DNA from: CAWGXZ01 sp963826695
GTDB lineage: Bacteria; Pseudomonadota; Gammaproteobacteria; Burkholderiales; Burkholderiaceae_C
Assembly (NCBI GenBank): GCA_963826695.1
Contig: CAWGXZ010000009.1
Span: 124,001-188,000, forward strand
Reading direction: 5' to 3'
Length of the DNA: 64,000 bases
Within the stretch, counting starts at the first letter, position 1; each line of letters starts with the position of its first letter. Positions 53,623-62,243 of this stretch are shown here, piece after piece. The notes beneath the pieces were generated by a model. That model was not told the DNA's origin. It saw nothing but the letters and a program-made list of their open reading frames with translations, and ran no database searches. A program made the translations under genes and the position numbers.

Positions 53623-54072
53623 ATGGCAACCTCGCAATCTGGAAAGCCGGCGGTGGTCGCTGCGGCCGGACTCAGCGGCCTGGTGTTCGGCATCGGGCTG
53701 ATCGTCTCGGGAATGGCAGACCCGGCCAAGGTGCTCGGCTTCCTCGACCTGGCGGGCCGCTGGGACCCTTCGCTGGCGCTGGTGATGGCCGGCGCGATCG
53801 CGGTCGGGCTGGTCGCCTTCGCGCTGGCGCAGCGGCGCAGTCGGTCGCTGCTCGGCGAGCCGATGCGGCTGCCGACCGCCAGCCAGATCGATCGCCGGCT
53901 GGTGCTCGGCGGCCTGGCCTTCGGGGTCGGCTGGGGACTCGCCGGCTTCTGCCCCGGACCGGCGCTGGTCGCGCTGGCGGCCGGCAACCGCAAGGCCGCG
54001 ATCTTCGTCGTCGCGATGGTCGCCGGGATGGCGCTGTTCGAAGGGTGGGAGCGTCGGCGGCGCACACCGTGA
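53623..54072 (+). CDS. YeeE/YedE-family membrane protein, C-terminal-type half
   Basis: The protein has 149 residues from ATG 53623 (AAGGAG at 5-6 bases). Motifs: GLVFGIGLIVSGMADPAKVLGFLD and GVGWGLAGFCPGPALVAL with the conserved C110. It pairs with the preceding gene as a split sulfur transporter. Divergent ETHE1-like and DUF302-like genes suggest import or relay of reduced sulfur to the persulfide dioxygenase. Confidence 0.9.
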   Translation: MATSQSGKPAVVAAAGLSGLVFGIGLIVSGMADPAKVLGFLDLAGRWDPSLALVMAGAIAVGLVAFALAQRRSRSLLGEPMRLPTASQIDRRLVLGGLAFGVGWGLAGFCPGPALVALAAGNRKAAIFVVAMVAGMALFEGWERRRRTP

Positions 54073-54203
54073 TTCCCGGCCGGTCCTGCACCAACGGGGC
54101 CGACCTCTCGGTTAAAGCATGCGGGCAGTCTGCTCGACGTTCTCCTGGGACTTCTCCCGCACGAAGCGCTGCTTCGGCGCGACGACCGGCAGGTCCTTGC
54201 GGA

Positions 54204-54824
54204 TTACTGCGCTGCGCTCGGCCTCTCGGCGACGCGGTCGCGCCAGGCCTGCAGTTGCCCCATTCCCTCCTCGCCCGGCTTGAAGCGCATCAGCCCGCGC
54301 GCGAACTCGAGCGCGCAGAAGGCGGTGATGTCGGCGATGGTGAAGCGCTCGCCGGCGATGAACGGCTGTCGGCTCAGTTCGCCGTCGAGCCAGCGCGCCA
54401 CTTCGCGCACCTTCTGCCCCTGGGAGCTGCCGAAATCTGCAAACTGCGGCTGCTCGAGCGCTGCCAGCCCGGGGTGGGTGTGGCGGATGCAGTTGGCAAT
54501 CCTGCCGAAAAGCTGAAACTCGACGCGCCGGTCGGCCATTTCGATGAAGGCGCGCTCGGTCGCATCGGTGCCCATCAGGTTCGGCTCGGGCGCAAGACCT
54601 TCGAGGTAGGTGCAGATCGCCCGTGATTCGGTCAACACCCGGCCGTCGTCGAGTTCGAGCGCCGGCACCGTGGCCAGCGGGCTCTTGGCGCGAAAGGCGT
54701 CGCTCTTGTGTTCATTCGTGACCAGGTTCAGGTCGACGGTCTCGATGCCCTCGATCCCCTTCTCGGCGATGAACATCTGCACCCGACGGGGATTGGGTGC
54801 GCGCGGCGCGACATGCAGCTTCAT
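54204..54824 (-). CDS. Glutathione S-transferase
   Basis: The protein has 206 residues from ATG 54824. N-terminal thioredoxin-like domain: KLHVAPRAPNPRRVQMFIAEKG, SPLATVPALELDDGRVLTESRAI (cis-Pro and E-S glutathione-binding pair). An all-helical C-terminal domain follows with FIAGERFTIADITAFCAL. The substrate is unknown. A second GST gene lies 26 bp upstream. A further open frame continues past the stop (54114-54210, reading VIRKDLPVVAPKQRF), possibly an eroded extension. Confidence 0.88.
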   Translation of the reverse strand: MKLHVAPRAPNPRRVQMFIAEKGIEGIETVDLNLVTNEHKSDAFRAKSPLATVPALELDDGRVLTESRAICTYLEGLAPEPNLMGTDATERAFIEMADRRVEFQLFGRIANCIRHTHPGLAALEQPQFADFGSSQGQKVREVARWLDGELSRQPFIAGERFTIADITAFCALEFARGLMRFKPGEEGMGQLQAWRDRVAERPSAAQ

Positions 54825-54850
54825 GGGGTCTCCTGCTCGGGGTCGGTGAC

Positions 54851-55564
54851 TCAGCGGGCCGATGCGCTCGAGCCGCCGGTCTCGAGCATGCTCTGCACCT
54901 GCTGGGCAAACTGGCGCACAGCCGCCGGGTCCTCCTCGCGGCCGAGGTCGAGCGTGGAAGGCGGCCGCAGGATGCCGGCCTGCACGGCAGGGCGGGCGCG
55001 GATCGCCGCCAGCCAGCGCTGCAGGTTCGGCAGGTCCTCGATGTCGACGCCCGACCAGCGGTGCGTGCGTGCCCAGGCCCAGTTGGCGATGTCGGCGATC
55101 GAGTAGTCGCCGGCGAGGAATTCGTTGTCGGCGAGCTGGGTGTCGAGCACCCGCAGCAGGCGCTTGCTCTCGCCCTGGTAGCGGTCGATCGCCGGCTGGA
55201 TCTTCTGCGGGAAATAGCGGTGGAAGACGTTGGCCTGGCCCATCATCGGGCCGACCCCGCCCATCTGGAACATCAGCCATTGCAGCACCCGCGAACGGCC
55301 GCGCGCGTAGCTGGGCAGCAGCCGGCCGGTCTTTTCCGCGAGGTAGATCAGGATCGCGCCGGATTCGAACACGGGGAAGTTGTCCTCGGCACGGTCGATG
55401 ATGGCCGGAATGCGGCCATTCGGATTGATCGCCAGGAACCACGGCTCCTTCTGCGTGTTCTGCGACAGCTCGAGCACATGCAGCCCGTACGGCAACTCGA
55501 GCTCTTCGAGGGCAATCGACACCTTGTGTCCGTTGGGTGTCGCAGCGGTGTAGAGATCGATCAT
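54851..55564 (-). CDS. Glutathione S-transferase (YfcG/nu-like)
   Basis: The protein has 237 residues from ATG 55564. MIDLYTAATPNGHKVSIALEEL places Thr-Pro-Asn at the active site, as in YfcG-type disulfide-bond reductases. INPNGRIPAI and VFESGAILIYLAEKTG give the GSH site, and LADNEFLAGDYSIADIANWAW the C-terminal domain. Likely glutathione-dependent disulfide reductase activity is inferred from the subfamily. Confidence 0.9.
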   Translation of the reverse strand: MIDLYTAATPNGHKVSIALEELELPYGLHVLELSQNTQKEPWFLAINPNGRIPAIIDRAEDNFPVFESGAILIYLAEKTGRLLPSYARGRSRVLQWLMFQMGGVGPMMGQANVFHRYFPQKIQPAIDRYQGESKRLLRVLDTQLADNEFLAGDYSIADIANWAWARTHRWSGVDIEDLPNLQRWLAAIRARPAVQAGILRPPSTLDLGREEDPAAVRQFAQQVQSMLETGGSSASAR

Positions 55565-55714
55565 GGTTGGCTCGCGAAAGTGAAATCGGGTGGGCCGCAT
55601 CGGCGGCAAATCATTGTGCAGCCGGCGCAGGCGGGCACCCGCTCCCGGCAACATCCGCGCCCTGTCGACGGCCGCCTGTTGCAGCGGGACAGCGGCGCGC
55701 CATCCGCTGCCGCC

Positions 55715-56530
55715 TCAGCCGTTGTCCTCGAAGCCGGGGTAGAGCGTCATGCCGCCATCGACATAGATCGCCGTTCCAGTGACGTAATCGGACGCGTCCG
55801 ACGCCAGCCACACGGCAACCTTCGCCACATCGTCGGGCTCACCGACACGGCCGTAGGGGATCAGCTTCAGCAGTTCGCGCCGCTTTTCCTCGGTCTCCCA
55901 GGCGCCGCGGTTGATGTCGGTGGCGATCGCCCCCGGCGAGATCGAATTGACGCGGATGCGCCGCGGCGCCACCTCCTGCGCCACGCTGCGCATCAGCAGG
56001 TCGACACCGCCTTTCGACGCGGCGTAGTTCACATGGCCCGCCCACGGAATGACGTCGTGCACCGAGCTCATGCAGATGATCTTGCCGACGGCGCGCGAGT
56101 GCGCCGCAGGGCCCTGCGCGTCGAAGCGTCGGATCGCTTCGCGCATGCAGAGGAACTGGCCGGTCAGGTTGCTGTTGATGACGGCGTTCCACTCCTCGAG
56201 CGTCATGTCGACAATGGCCGCGTCGCGCTGCATGCCGGCGTTGGCGACCAGGATGTCGATGCGGCCGAATGCCTGGTCGAGCTGCTGGAACATGGCCTGG
56301 ACATCGCCTTCCTTGCTGACGTCCGCACCGATGGCAACGGCCTCGCCGCCGAGACGTGCGATCTCGTCGACCAGTTGCCCGGCCGCCTCGGGCTTGGAAC
56401 GGAAATTGACGCCGACCCGGGCACCGGCGGCAGCCAGTGCGCGCGAGACAGCGGCACCGATGCCGCTGGAGCCACCGGTGACGAGGGCGACCTGGCCTTG
56501 AAGCGGTCGGTCGGAGCTGGAATGGGACAT
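55715..56530 (-). CDS. Short-chain dehydrogenase/reductase
   Basis: The protein has 271 residues. ATG 56530 has GGAGG at 5 bases; ATG 56542 is less likely. Classical SDR motifs: TGGSSGIG (18-25), NAG, S in MSSVHDVIPWAGHVNYAASK with catalytic Tyr-x-x-x-Lys, and VNSISPGAI. The cofactor loop NFRSKPEA suggests NADP preference. It resembles glucose 1-dehydrogenase-type SDRs; the substrate is unknown. Confidence 0.9.
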   Translation of the reverse strand: MSHSSSDRPLQGQVALVTGGSSGIGAAVSRALAAAGARVGVNFRSKPEAAGQLVDEIARLGGEAVAIGADVSKEGDVQAMFQQLDQAFGRIDILVANAGMQRDAAIVDMTLEEWNAVINSNLTGQFLCMREAIRRFDAQGPAAHSRAVGKIICMSSVHDVIPWAGHVNYAASKGGVDLLMRSVAQEVAPRRIRVNSISPGAIATDINRGAWETEEKRRELLKLIPYGRVGEPDDVAKVAVWLASDASDYVTGTAIYVDGGMTLYPGFEDNG

Positions 56531-56712
56531 CGAATCCTCCATGGAACGGTCAAGGGTGATTTATGCCATGGGCGCCGCCCGGCATCGGCCGGCTCGCGCC
56601 CCACATGCGCAAGCGATGCGAAAGGTTGAAAATAAGGCTTCGATGCGTCGCGCCGACAGCGCGCGATTGCCACTCGGCGAACGATTGCCGCATCCCCTTC
56701 CCTCGCCGCACC

Positions 56713-57721
56713 ATGTCCATTCCGTTTGCCGTTCTCGACCTTGCGCCGATCGCCGAGGGCAGCGATGCGGCCGAGTCGTTTCGCCGCTCGGTGGCCCTTG
56801 CGCAGCACGTCGAGCAGCTCGGCTACGGTCGCTACTGGCTGGCCGAGCACCACAGCATGCCGGGCATTGCCAGCGCGGCCACGGCGGTGCTGATCGGCCA
56901 CGTGGCCGGGCAGACCGAGCGCATCCGCGTCGGTGCCGGCGGCGTGATGCTGCCGAACCATTCGCCGCTGGTCATCGCCGAGCAGTTCGGCACGCTCGAG
57001 TCGCTCTACCCCGGGCGCATCGACCTCGGCCTCGGCCGCGCGCCCGGCTCGGACCCGGCCACCGCACGGGCGCTGCGCCACGGCCATTCGGGCGTCGACC
57101 AGTTTCCGCAGGATGTGCTCGAGCTGATCGGCTACTTCGAGCCCGAAGAGCCCGGGCAGCCGGTTCGTGCCGTGCCCGGCGCCGGCCTGCGAAGTGCCGA
57201 TCTGGATCCTCGGCTCGAGCCTGTTCGGCGCGCAACTGGCCGCGGCGCTGGGGCGTCCCTACGCGTTTGCCTCGCATTTCGCACCGGCGCAGCTGATGCA
57301 GGCGATTGCCGTCTACCGGCAGCGCTTCCGGCCGTCGCCGCAGCTGGCGCAGCCGCACGTGATGCTCGGCTTCAACGTCATCGCCGCCGACAGCGCCGAG
57401 GAAGCCGAACTGATCGCCACCTCGTGGCAGCAGGCTTTCGTCAACTTGCGCACCGGCCGCGCCGGCAAGCTGCCGCCGCCACGCGCCGGCTATCTCGAAC
57501 AGCTCGGCCCGGCCGAGCGCGCGATGCTGGACAACGTGCTGTCGTGCTCGGCGATCGGCACCCTGGAAACGGTGCGCGATTCGCTGGCGCAGTTCATCGC
57601 CGCCACCGGTGCCGACGAACTGATGATCGCCTCGCAGATTTTCGATCCGGCGGCGCGCCGGCATTCGTATTCGCTGACCGCGCAGGCGCGGCAACAGCTC
57701 GGGCGGCACACGCCAGCGTAA
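56713..57721 (+). pseudogene. LLM-class flavin-dependent oxidoreductase, frameshifted
   Basis: The 5' frame from ATG 56713 reads FAVLDLAPIAEGSDAAESFR, RYWLAEHHSMPGIASAAT and DLGLGRAPGSDPATARALR to VRAVPGAGL. The 3' frame continues EVPIWILGSSLFGAQLAAAL and LGFNVIAADSAEEAELIATS to 57721. A single extra base near 57189-57190 (CTGCGAAGTG) causes the break. The family is luciferase-like FMN monooxygenases (MsnO8/YhbW type). Everything downstream is intact. Confidence 0.85.
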
Positions 57722-58040
57722 CCCGCGCCCTGTCGTCGACCGGCTTTGCGCCGGGGCGCGCCGGCCCCAGAAAGTCGCTCGGCTGCACCGGGGCGCCGGG
57801 TTGCCTCATCTCCCGGCCGATGCCCGCTGCCGACACGGCAACCTGGCTCGAAGAACGACGGCAGATGCGCTGAGGCGGTCACGCGCAACGGCGCAGCAAG
57901 GCCGAGCCGGCTTGCGCGGCGCAACAAACCAAGGGTTTTACCCGGCGATACCGCGGTCGTTGCAGCGATTCAAGGGATGGCGCACGGGCCAGAATAGCCG
58001 CCGATCCGTTCACCGAGACGGGCACATACCGAGACACCCC
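57722..58040. other. Intergenic region, no gene seen
   Basis: About 320 bp between the LLM oxidoreductase and the Bug gene. Short open frames have no family signature. It probably contains the Bug gene promoter; I see no reliable hexamers. Confidence 0.5.
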
Positions 58041-59024
58041 ATGAAGAAGCTGATTTCCCTGCCGCTGCTGACCGCCCTGGTGACGACCCTGGCTTTCGGC
58101 AGCGTCGCCGCCCTGGCGCAGACCGCGAGCTACCCCAACAAGCCGATCCGCCTGGTCGTGCCGTTCGCGCCGGGCGGCACCACCGATGCACTGGCGCGGC
58201 TGGTCGGCCAGCGGCTGACCCAGTCGTGGGGCCAGCCGGTGCTGATCGACAACAAGCCAGGTGCCGGCGCGACACTCGGCGCCGACATCGTCGCCAAGTC
58301 GCCCGGCGACGGCTACACCCTGCTGATGGGCGCGGCGCACCACACGATCGCGCAGAACGTCTACAGCAAGCTGCCCTACCACTTCGGCCGCGACTTCGCG
58401 CCGGTGACCACCGTGGCGCTGGTGCCCAACATGGTCGTCGTCAACAGCGACGTGCCGGCGAAAACGATCCAGGAGCTGATTGCCCTGGCCAAGTCGCAGC
58501 CAGGCAAGCTGAACTATGGCTCGGCCGGCGTCGGCACCGCGCACCACCTGATCGGCGAGATGTTCAAGCTGCGCGCCGGCGTGTCGATCGCCCACGTGCC
58601 GTACAAGGGCAGCGCACCGGCAGTGGCCGACCTGCTCGGCAACCAGGTGCAGCTGATGTTCGACACCGTGACGTCGTCGATCGGCCAGGTCAAGTCGGGC
58701 AAGCTGCGCGCGCTGGCGGTGACGACGGCCAAGCGCTCGTCGGCCCTGCCCGACGTGCCGACGCTGGCCGAGACGGTGCTGCCGGGCTTCGACGTCGGCA
58801 CCTGGTTCGGCATCCTCGCGCCGGCAGCGACGCCGCCGGACCTGGTCGCCAAGCTGAATGCCGAGATCGTGCGCATCATCAACACCCCCGAGGTGCGCAA
58901 GCAGATGCTCGACATGGGTTCCGAGCCGGTTGCCGACACGCCCGCGCAGATGGCCGCGCAGATCAAGACCGAGCTCGAGAGCTTCGGCGTGGTCGCCAGG
59001 CAGATCAAGCTGAGCGTCGACTGA
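58041..59024 (+). CDS. Bug-family tripartite tricarboxylate transporter substrate-binding protein
   Basis: The protein has 327 residues from ATG 58041. Signal peptide KKLISLPLLTALVTTLAFGS...ALA-QT. Bug motifs: YPNKPIRLVVPFAPGGTTDA, VLIDNKPGAGATLGADIVAK, SPGDGYTLLM, NYGSAGVGTAHHLIGEMFK and HVPYKGSAPAVADLLGNQVQ. The next gene, 34 bp downstream, is an aldo/keto reductase. The ligand is unknown. Confidence 0.92.
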   Translation: MKKLISLPLLTALVTTLAFGSVAALAQTASYPNKPIRLVVPFAPGGTTDALARLVGQRLTQSWGQPVLIDNKPGAGATLGADIVAKSPGDGYTLLMGAAHHTIAQNVYSKLPYHFGRDFAPVTTVALVPNMVVVNSDVPAKTIQELIALAKSQPGKLNYGSAGVGTAHHLIGEMFKLRAGVSIAHVPYKGSAPAVADLLGNQVQLMFDTVTSSIGQVKSGKLRALAVTTAKRSSALPDVPTLAETVLPGFDVGTWFGILAPAATPPDLVAKLNAEIVRIINTPEVRKQMLDMGSEPVADTPAQMAAQIKTELESFGVVARQIKLSVD

Positions 59025-59058
59025 GAATCCCTTCGCGCCCCTTTATCCGGAGCCCACC

Positions 59059-60084
59059 TTGACAAGCCCGACAGCGCCTGAATTCCACAACCTCGGCCAC
59101 AGCGGCCTGAAGGTCCCCCGTCTCTGGCTGGGAACCATGATGTTCGGCGACCAGACCGACGAAGCCGAAGCCGCGGCGATCGTCGACGCCACCCGCGAAG
59201 CCGGCCTCACCGCGCTGGACACGGCAGACAACTACGCCGGTGGCGAATCCGAGCGCATCGTCGGCCGGCTGATCGCCGGCGACCGCGAACGCTGGGTGCT
59301 GGCCAGCAAGGTCGCCAACCCGATGGGCACCGGGCCGAACCAGCGCGGCCTCGGCCGCGGCTGGCTGCTGCAGGAGATCGACAACAGCCTGCGGCGGCTG
59401 GCGACCGACTGGATCGACGTCTGGTACATGCACCGCGACGACGAGACGACGCCGATCGAGGAGACGCTCGGGACGATGGCCCGGCTGATCGAGGCCGGCA
59501 AGATCCGCTACTACGGCGTGTCGAACTTTCGTGCCTGGCGGGTGGCGCGGATGGTCGAGACGGCGCGCCGCATGGGCGTGCCGGCGCCGATCGTCTGCCA
59601 GCCACCCTACAGCGCGGTCACCCGGCTGATCGAGACCGAGCTGCTGCCGTGTTGCGAGCAGTACGGCGTCGGCGTCGTCAGCTACAGCCCTCTGGCACGC
59701 GGCGTGATGACCGGCAAGTACCAGCCGGGCGCGGCGCCCGAGGCCGGCAGCCGTGCCGCGCGCGGCGACAAGCGCATCCTGCAGACCGAATTCAGGCCCG
59801 AGTCGCTGACGCTGGCGCAGCGCTTCCGCGAGCTCGCCGAGCAGCGCGGCATGAGCCCGACGCATTTCGCCATTGCCTGGGTGCTGAACAACCGGCTGGT
59901 CAACGGCGTGATCGGCGGGCCGCGCACGCTGGCGCAATGGCAGGACTACCTCGCCGCCCTTTCGCAGCGCATCGCAGCGGAAGACGAAGCGGCGGTCGAT
60001 GCGCTGGTGCCACCCGGCTATGCCTCGACCCACGGCTACAACGATCCCCAGTACCCGCTGACCGGCCGCCAGCCGCGCGGCTGA
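59059..60084 (+). CDS. Aldo/keto reductase
   Basis: The 341-residue NADPH-dependent oxidoreductase of the AKR superfamily has the catalytic tetrad D54, Y59 (DTADNYAGGE), K84 (LASKV) and H125 (WYMHRDDE). The start is TTG 59059, preceded by CCGGAG at 6-7 bases; no ATG is available near the family start. Further motifs: YYGVSNFRAWR, SYSPLARGVMTGKY and HFAIAWVLNN. It probably forms an operon with the Bug gene. Confidence 0.92.
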   Translation: MTSPTAPEFHNLGHSGLKVPRLWLGTMMFGDQTDEAEAAAIVDATREAGLTALDTADNYAGGESERIVGRLIAGDRERWVLASKVANPMGTGPNQRGLGRGWLLQEIDNSLRRLATDWIDVWYMHRDDETTPIEETLGTMARLIEAGKIRYYGVSNFRAWRVARMVETARRMGVPAPIVCQPPYSAVTRLIETELLPCCEQYGVGVVSYSPLARGVMTGKYQPGAAPEAGSRAARGDKRILQTEFRPESLTLAQRFRELAEQRGMSPTHFAIAWVLNNRLVNGVIGGPRTLAQWQDYLAALSQRIAAEDEAAVDALVPPGYASTHGYNDPQYPLTGRQPRG

Positions 60085-60158
60085 GCGTCGCGCTTGCAGC
60101 GCTTGCTGCCCGCCCCGGCGCCGCGGTGCCCGGGCCTGATTCCAACCGAAAGAACGCC

Positions 60159-61199
60159 ATGCCATTGCCGTCCGCTCGCCGTCTCCTCCTCGCCGCGACT
60201 GCGGCCATGCTCGTTGCCGGCTGCGCCGGTCCGGCGGCGCGCGGCGGGGCGAGCGGGCCGCTGCTCATTGCCGAGCAAGGCAGCTTCTTCGTCGGCGGCC
60301 GCGAAGTGCGCTCCGAGGCGCTGTCGACGCTGCCGGCCTACGCGCCCGCGGGCACGATCGTGGTCGACCAGATGTACGTGCGCTACCAGATCCCGGTCGG
60401 CGCCAGCCGGCCGCCGCTGACGCTGATCCACGGCTGCTGCCTGACCGGCAAGAGCTGGGAGACCACGCCCGACGGACGCATGGGCTGGGACGAGTATTTC
60501 GTCCGCCAGGGCCATCCGACCTATGTCATCGACCAGGTTTCGCGCGGGCGCTCGGCGGCCGATCCGAGCGCGATCAACAGCGTCAAGTCGGGCAAGGCGG
60601 CCGCCGACCAGCTGCCGCCGGTGTTCTCGGCAAGCAAGGAGTCCGCCTGGGCGATCTTCCGCTTCGGGCCCGAGTATCCGAAGGTTCACCCCGGAATGCA
60701 GTTCCCGCTCGAGGCGCAGGACGAGTTCTGGAAGCAGATGGTCCTCGACTGGAGCGCGACGCTGCAGACGCCGAACCCGACGGTGCCCGCGCTGTCGTCA
60801 CTGGCCAAGCGGCTGCGGCGCACCGTGCTGGTCAGCCATTCGCAGTCGGGCATCTACCCGTTCCAGACCGCGGCGCGGAGCAACGAAGGCATCGCGGGCA
60901 TCGTCGCCATCGAGCCGGCCGCCTGCCCGGCCGCTGGCGGCGACCTGACGCCGTATCGCAACCTGCCGATCCTGGTGCTGTGGGGCGACTACGTCGAGCA
61001 GGCGCCGCGCTGGGCGCCGCGCCTGAAGGCCTGCGGCGAATTCGTCCGCGCCCTCAACCAGGCGGGTGGCAAGGCAGAGATGGTGATGCTGGCCGATGTC
61101 GGCATGCCCGGCGCCTCGCACATGCTGATGCAGGACCGCAACAGCCTGCAGGTCGCCGACTGGCTGCTCGGCTGGATCGCGAAAAACGTCCGCGGCTGA
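60159..61199 (+). CDS. Alpha/beta-hydrolase lipoprotein (esterase-like)
   Basis: The protein has 346 residues. A lipoprotein signal ends at C22 (AAMLVAGC), so it is membrane-anchored. The oxyanion region LTLIHGCCLTGKSWE and nucleophile S228 (VSHSQSGIYPF) are visible, with E253 or D277 (LVLWGDYVE) and H321 (PGASHML) completing a triad. It resembles esterase families with unusual H-G-C-C oxyanion loops. The substrate is unknown. Confidence 0.82.
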   Translation: MPLPSARRLLLAATAAMLVAGCAGPAARGGASGPLLIAEQGSFFVGGREVRSEALSTLPAYAPAGTIVVDQMYVRYQIPVGASRPPLTLIHGCCLTGKSWETTPDGRMGWDEYFVRQGHPTYVIDQVSRGRSAADPSAINSVKSGKAAADQLPPVFSASKESAWAIFRFGPEYPKVHPGMQFPLEAQDEFWKQMVLDWSATLQTPNPTVPALSSLAKRLRRTVLVSHSQSGIYPFQTAARSNEGIAGIVAIEPAACPAAGGDLTPYRNLPILVLWGDYVEQAPRWAPRLKACGEFVRALNQAGGKAEMVMLADVGMPGASHMLMQDRNSLQVADWLLGWIAKNVRG

Positions 61200-62243
61200 T
61201 ATTTCGGTGCAGCCGGCTGGCGTTCGGGCGAGAACGGCCGCGCCGACCGCGTTCGACCCATCCAGATACCGGCCGCCCCCAGTGCAGCGAGTTCTCTGGC
61301 TGATAAAGCGGCAGGCACTCGATACATGACCGGGTGGGTCAGCGAGGGAGGGCGCGGCAAGCGAATGGCGCAAGGCGCTGAACAGCCGATTACCACGTCG
61401 GCCCTTACTTGACCAGAGTTTCCATAGGGAGTTTTCCCAAGAAAGTAGTCGTCTGCTGCGCTGTAGCATGCCGTTCGCACTGCCAGGTTCAAAGTCGACT
61501 TCCAGCTCGCTGTTGAACGAGGCCGAGTGACAGCTCGTTCACTCGCGAATGCGACGCCAACTCGAAACGAGGCGAGGCAGGTTGCGGACACAAGGTTCTC
61601 GAGCGCTTGAATCAATACCTTCACGTCGCGATGACCACGCAAATTACCAGACCGATACCGGGCGTGGTCGAGTGTGCTGGCGAGCCAGCGCAGCGTCATC
61701 TGTCCGCCTCTTCAGTGCTCGACATTGCGCGTGTAATGTGCGATCGAGCTGTTCAACTTCTGGAGTGCTTCGGTGGTGCGCAGCGTGTGGTACAGCGCGC
61801 GGGTGATGCAGAGGATTTGGAAGGTCAGCGTCTCCTCAGGTCCCTTGCGCGGGCTGGCCGCAGGACGCGGGAGAAGCGCCTCTATGTTTCTACGCCTGGG
61901 TTTTGTCAATCCCCGATGAAGAATTTAGCAATGGCGCAGCCATTGCACGGCAAAGTGGCAATACTGCTCGACTCTGCGGCCGCCCTCCCTCGGACGCAAG
62001 ACAACCGCGGAAGAAGTCACGGAAACATAAAAGATTTGCATCTTCGCCGTCCGGAACAACGCTCGTTTGTGATCGTCGGCGCAAACTCGATGACATCGTC
62101 GTCATTACCAATGCATTCAGCTCGGCAATGACGTCTCCCTTGCCTTTCTCTCATTTAGAGAGATCAGTTCATCTTCGGGTGAAACGTCATTTCTCAGAGT
62201 GCATGAGTTTCATTCCGTTCAAATTTGTCGTAAGGAGTTGGTA
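61200..62243. other. Lower-GC, apparently gene-poor region before the giant adhesin
   Basis: About 1 kb with visibly less GC than its surroundings, especially 61.9-62.24 kb (for example ACATAAAAGATTTGCATC). Open frames on both strands lack family signatures and clear ribosome sites. A minus-strand frame 61712-61909 (ALYHTLRTTEALQKLNSSIA) follows a possible promoter TTGACA-17-CATAGA near 61901. Two minus frames around 61.6-61.9 kb could be remnants of one gene. The adhesin promoter and any regulators probably lie here. Confidence 0.5.
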
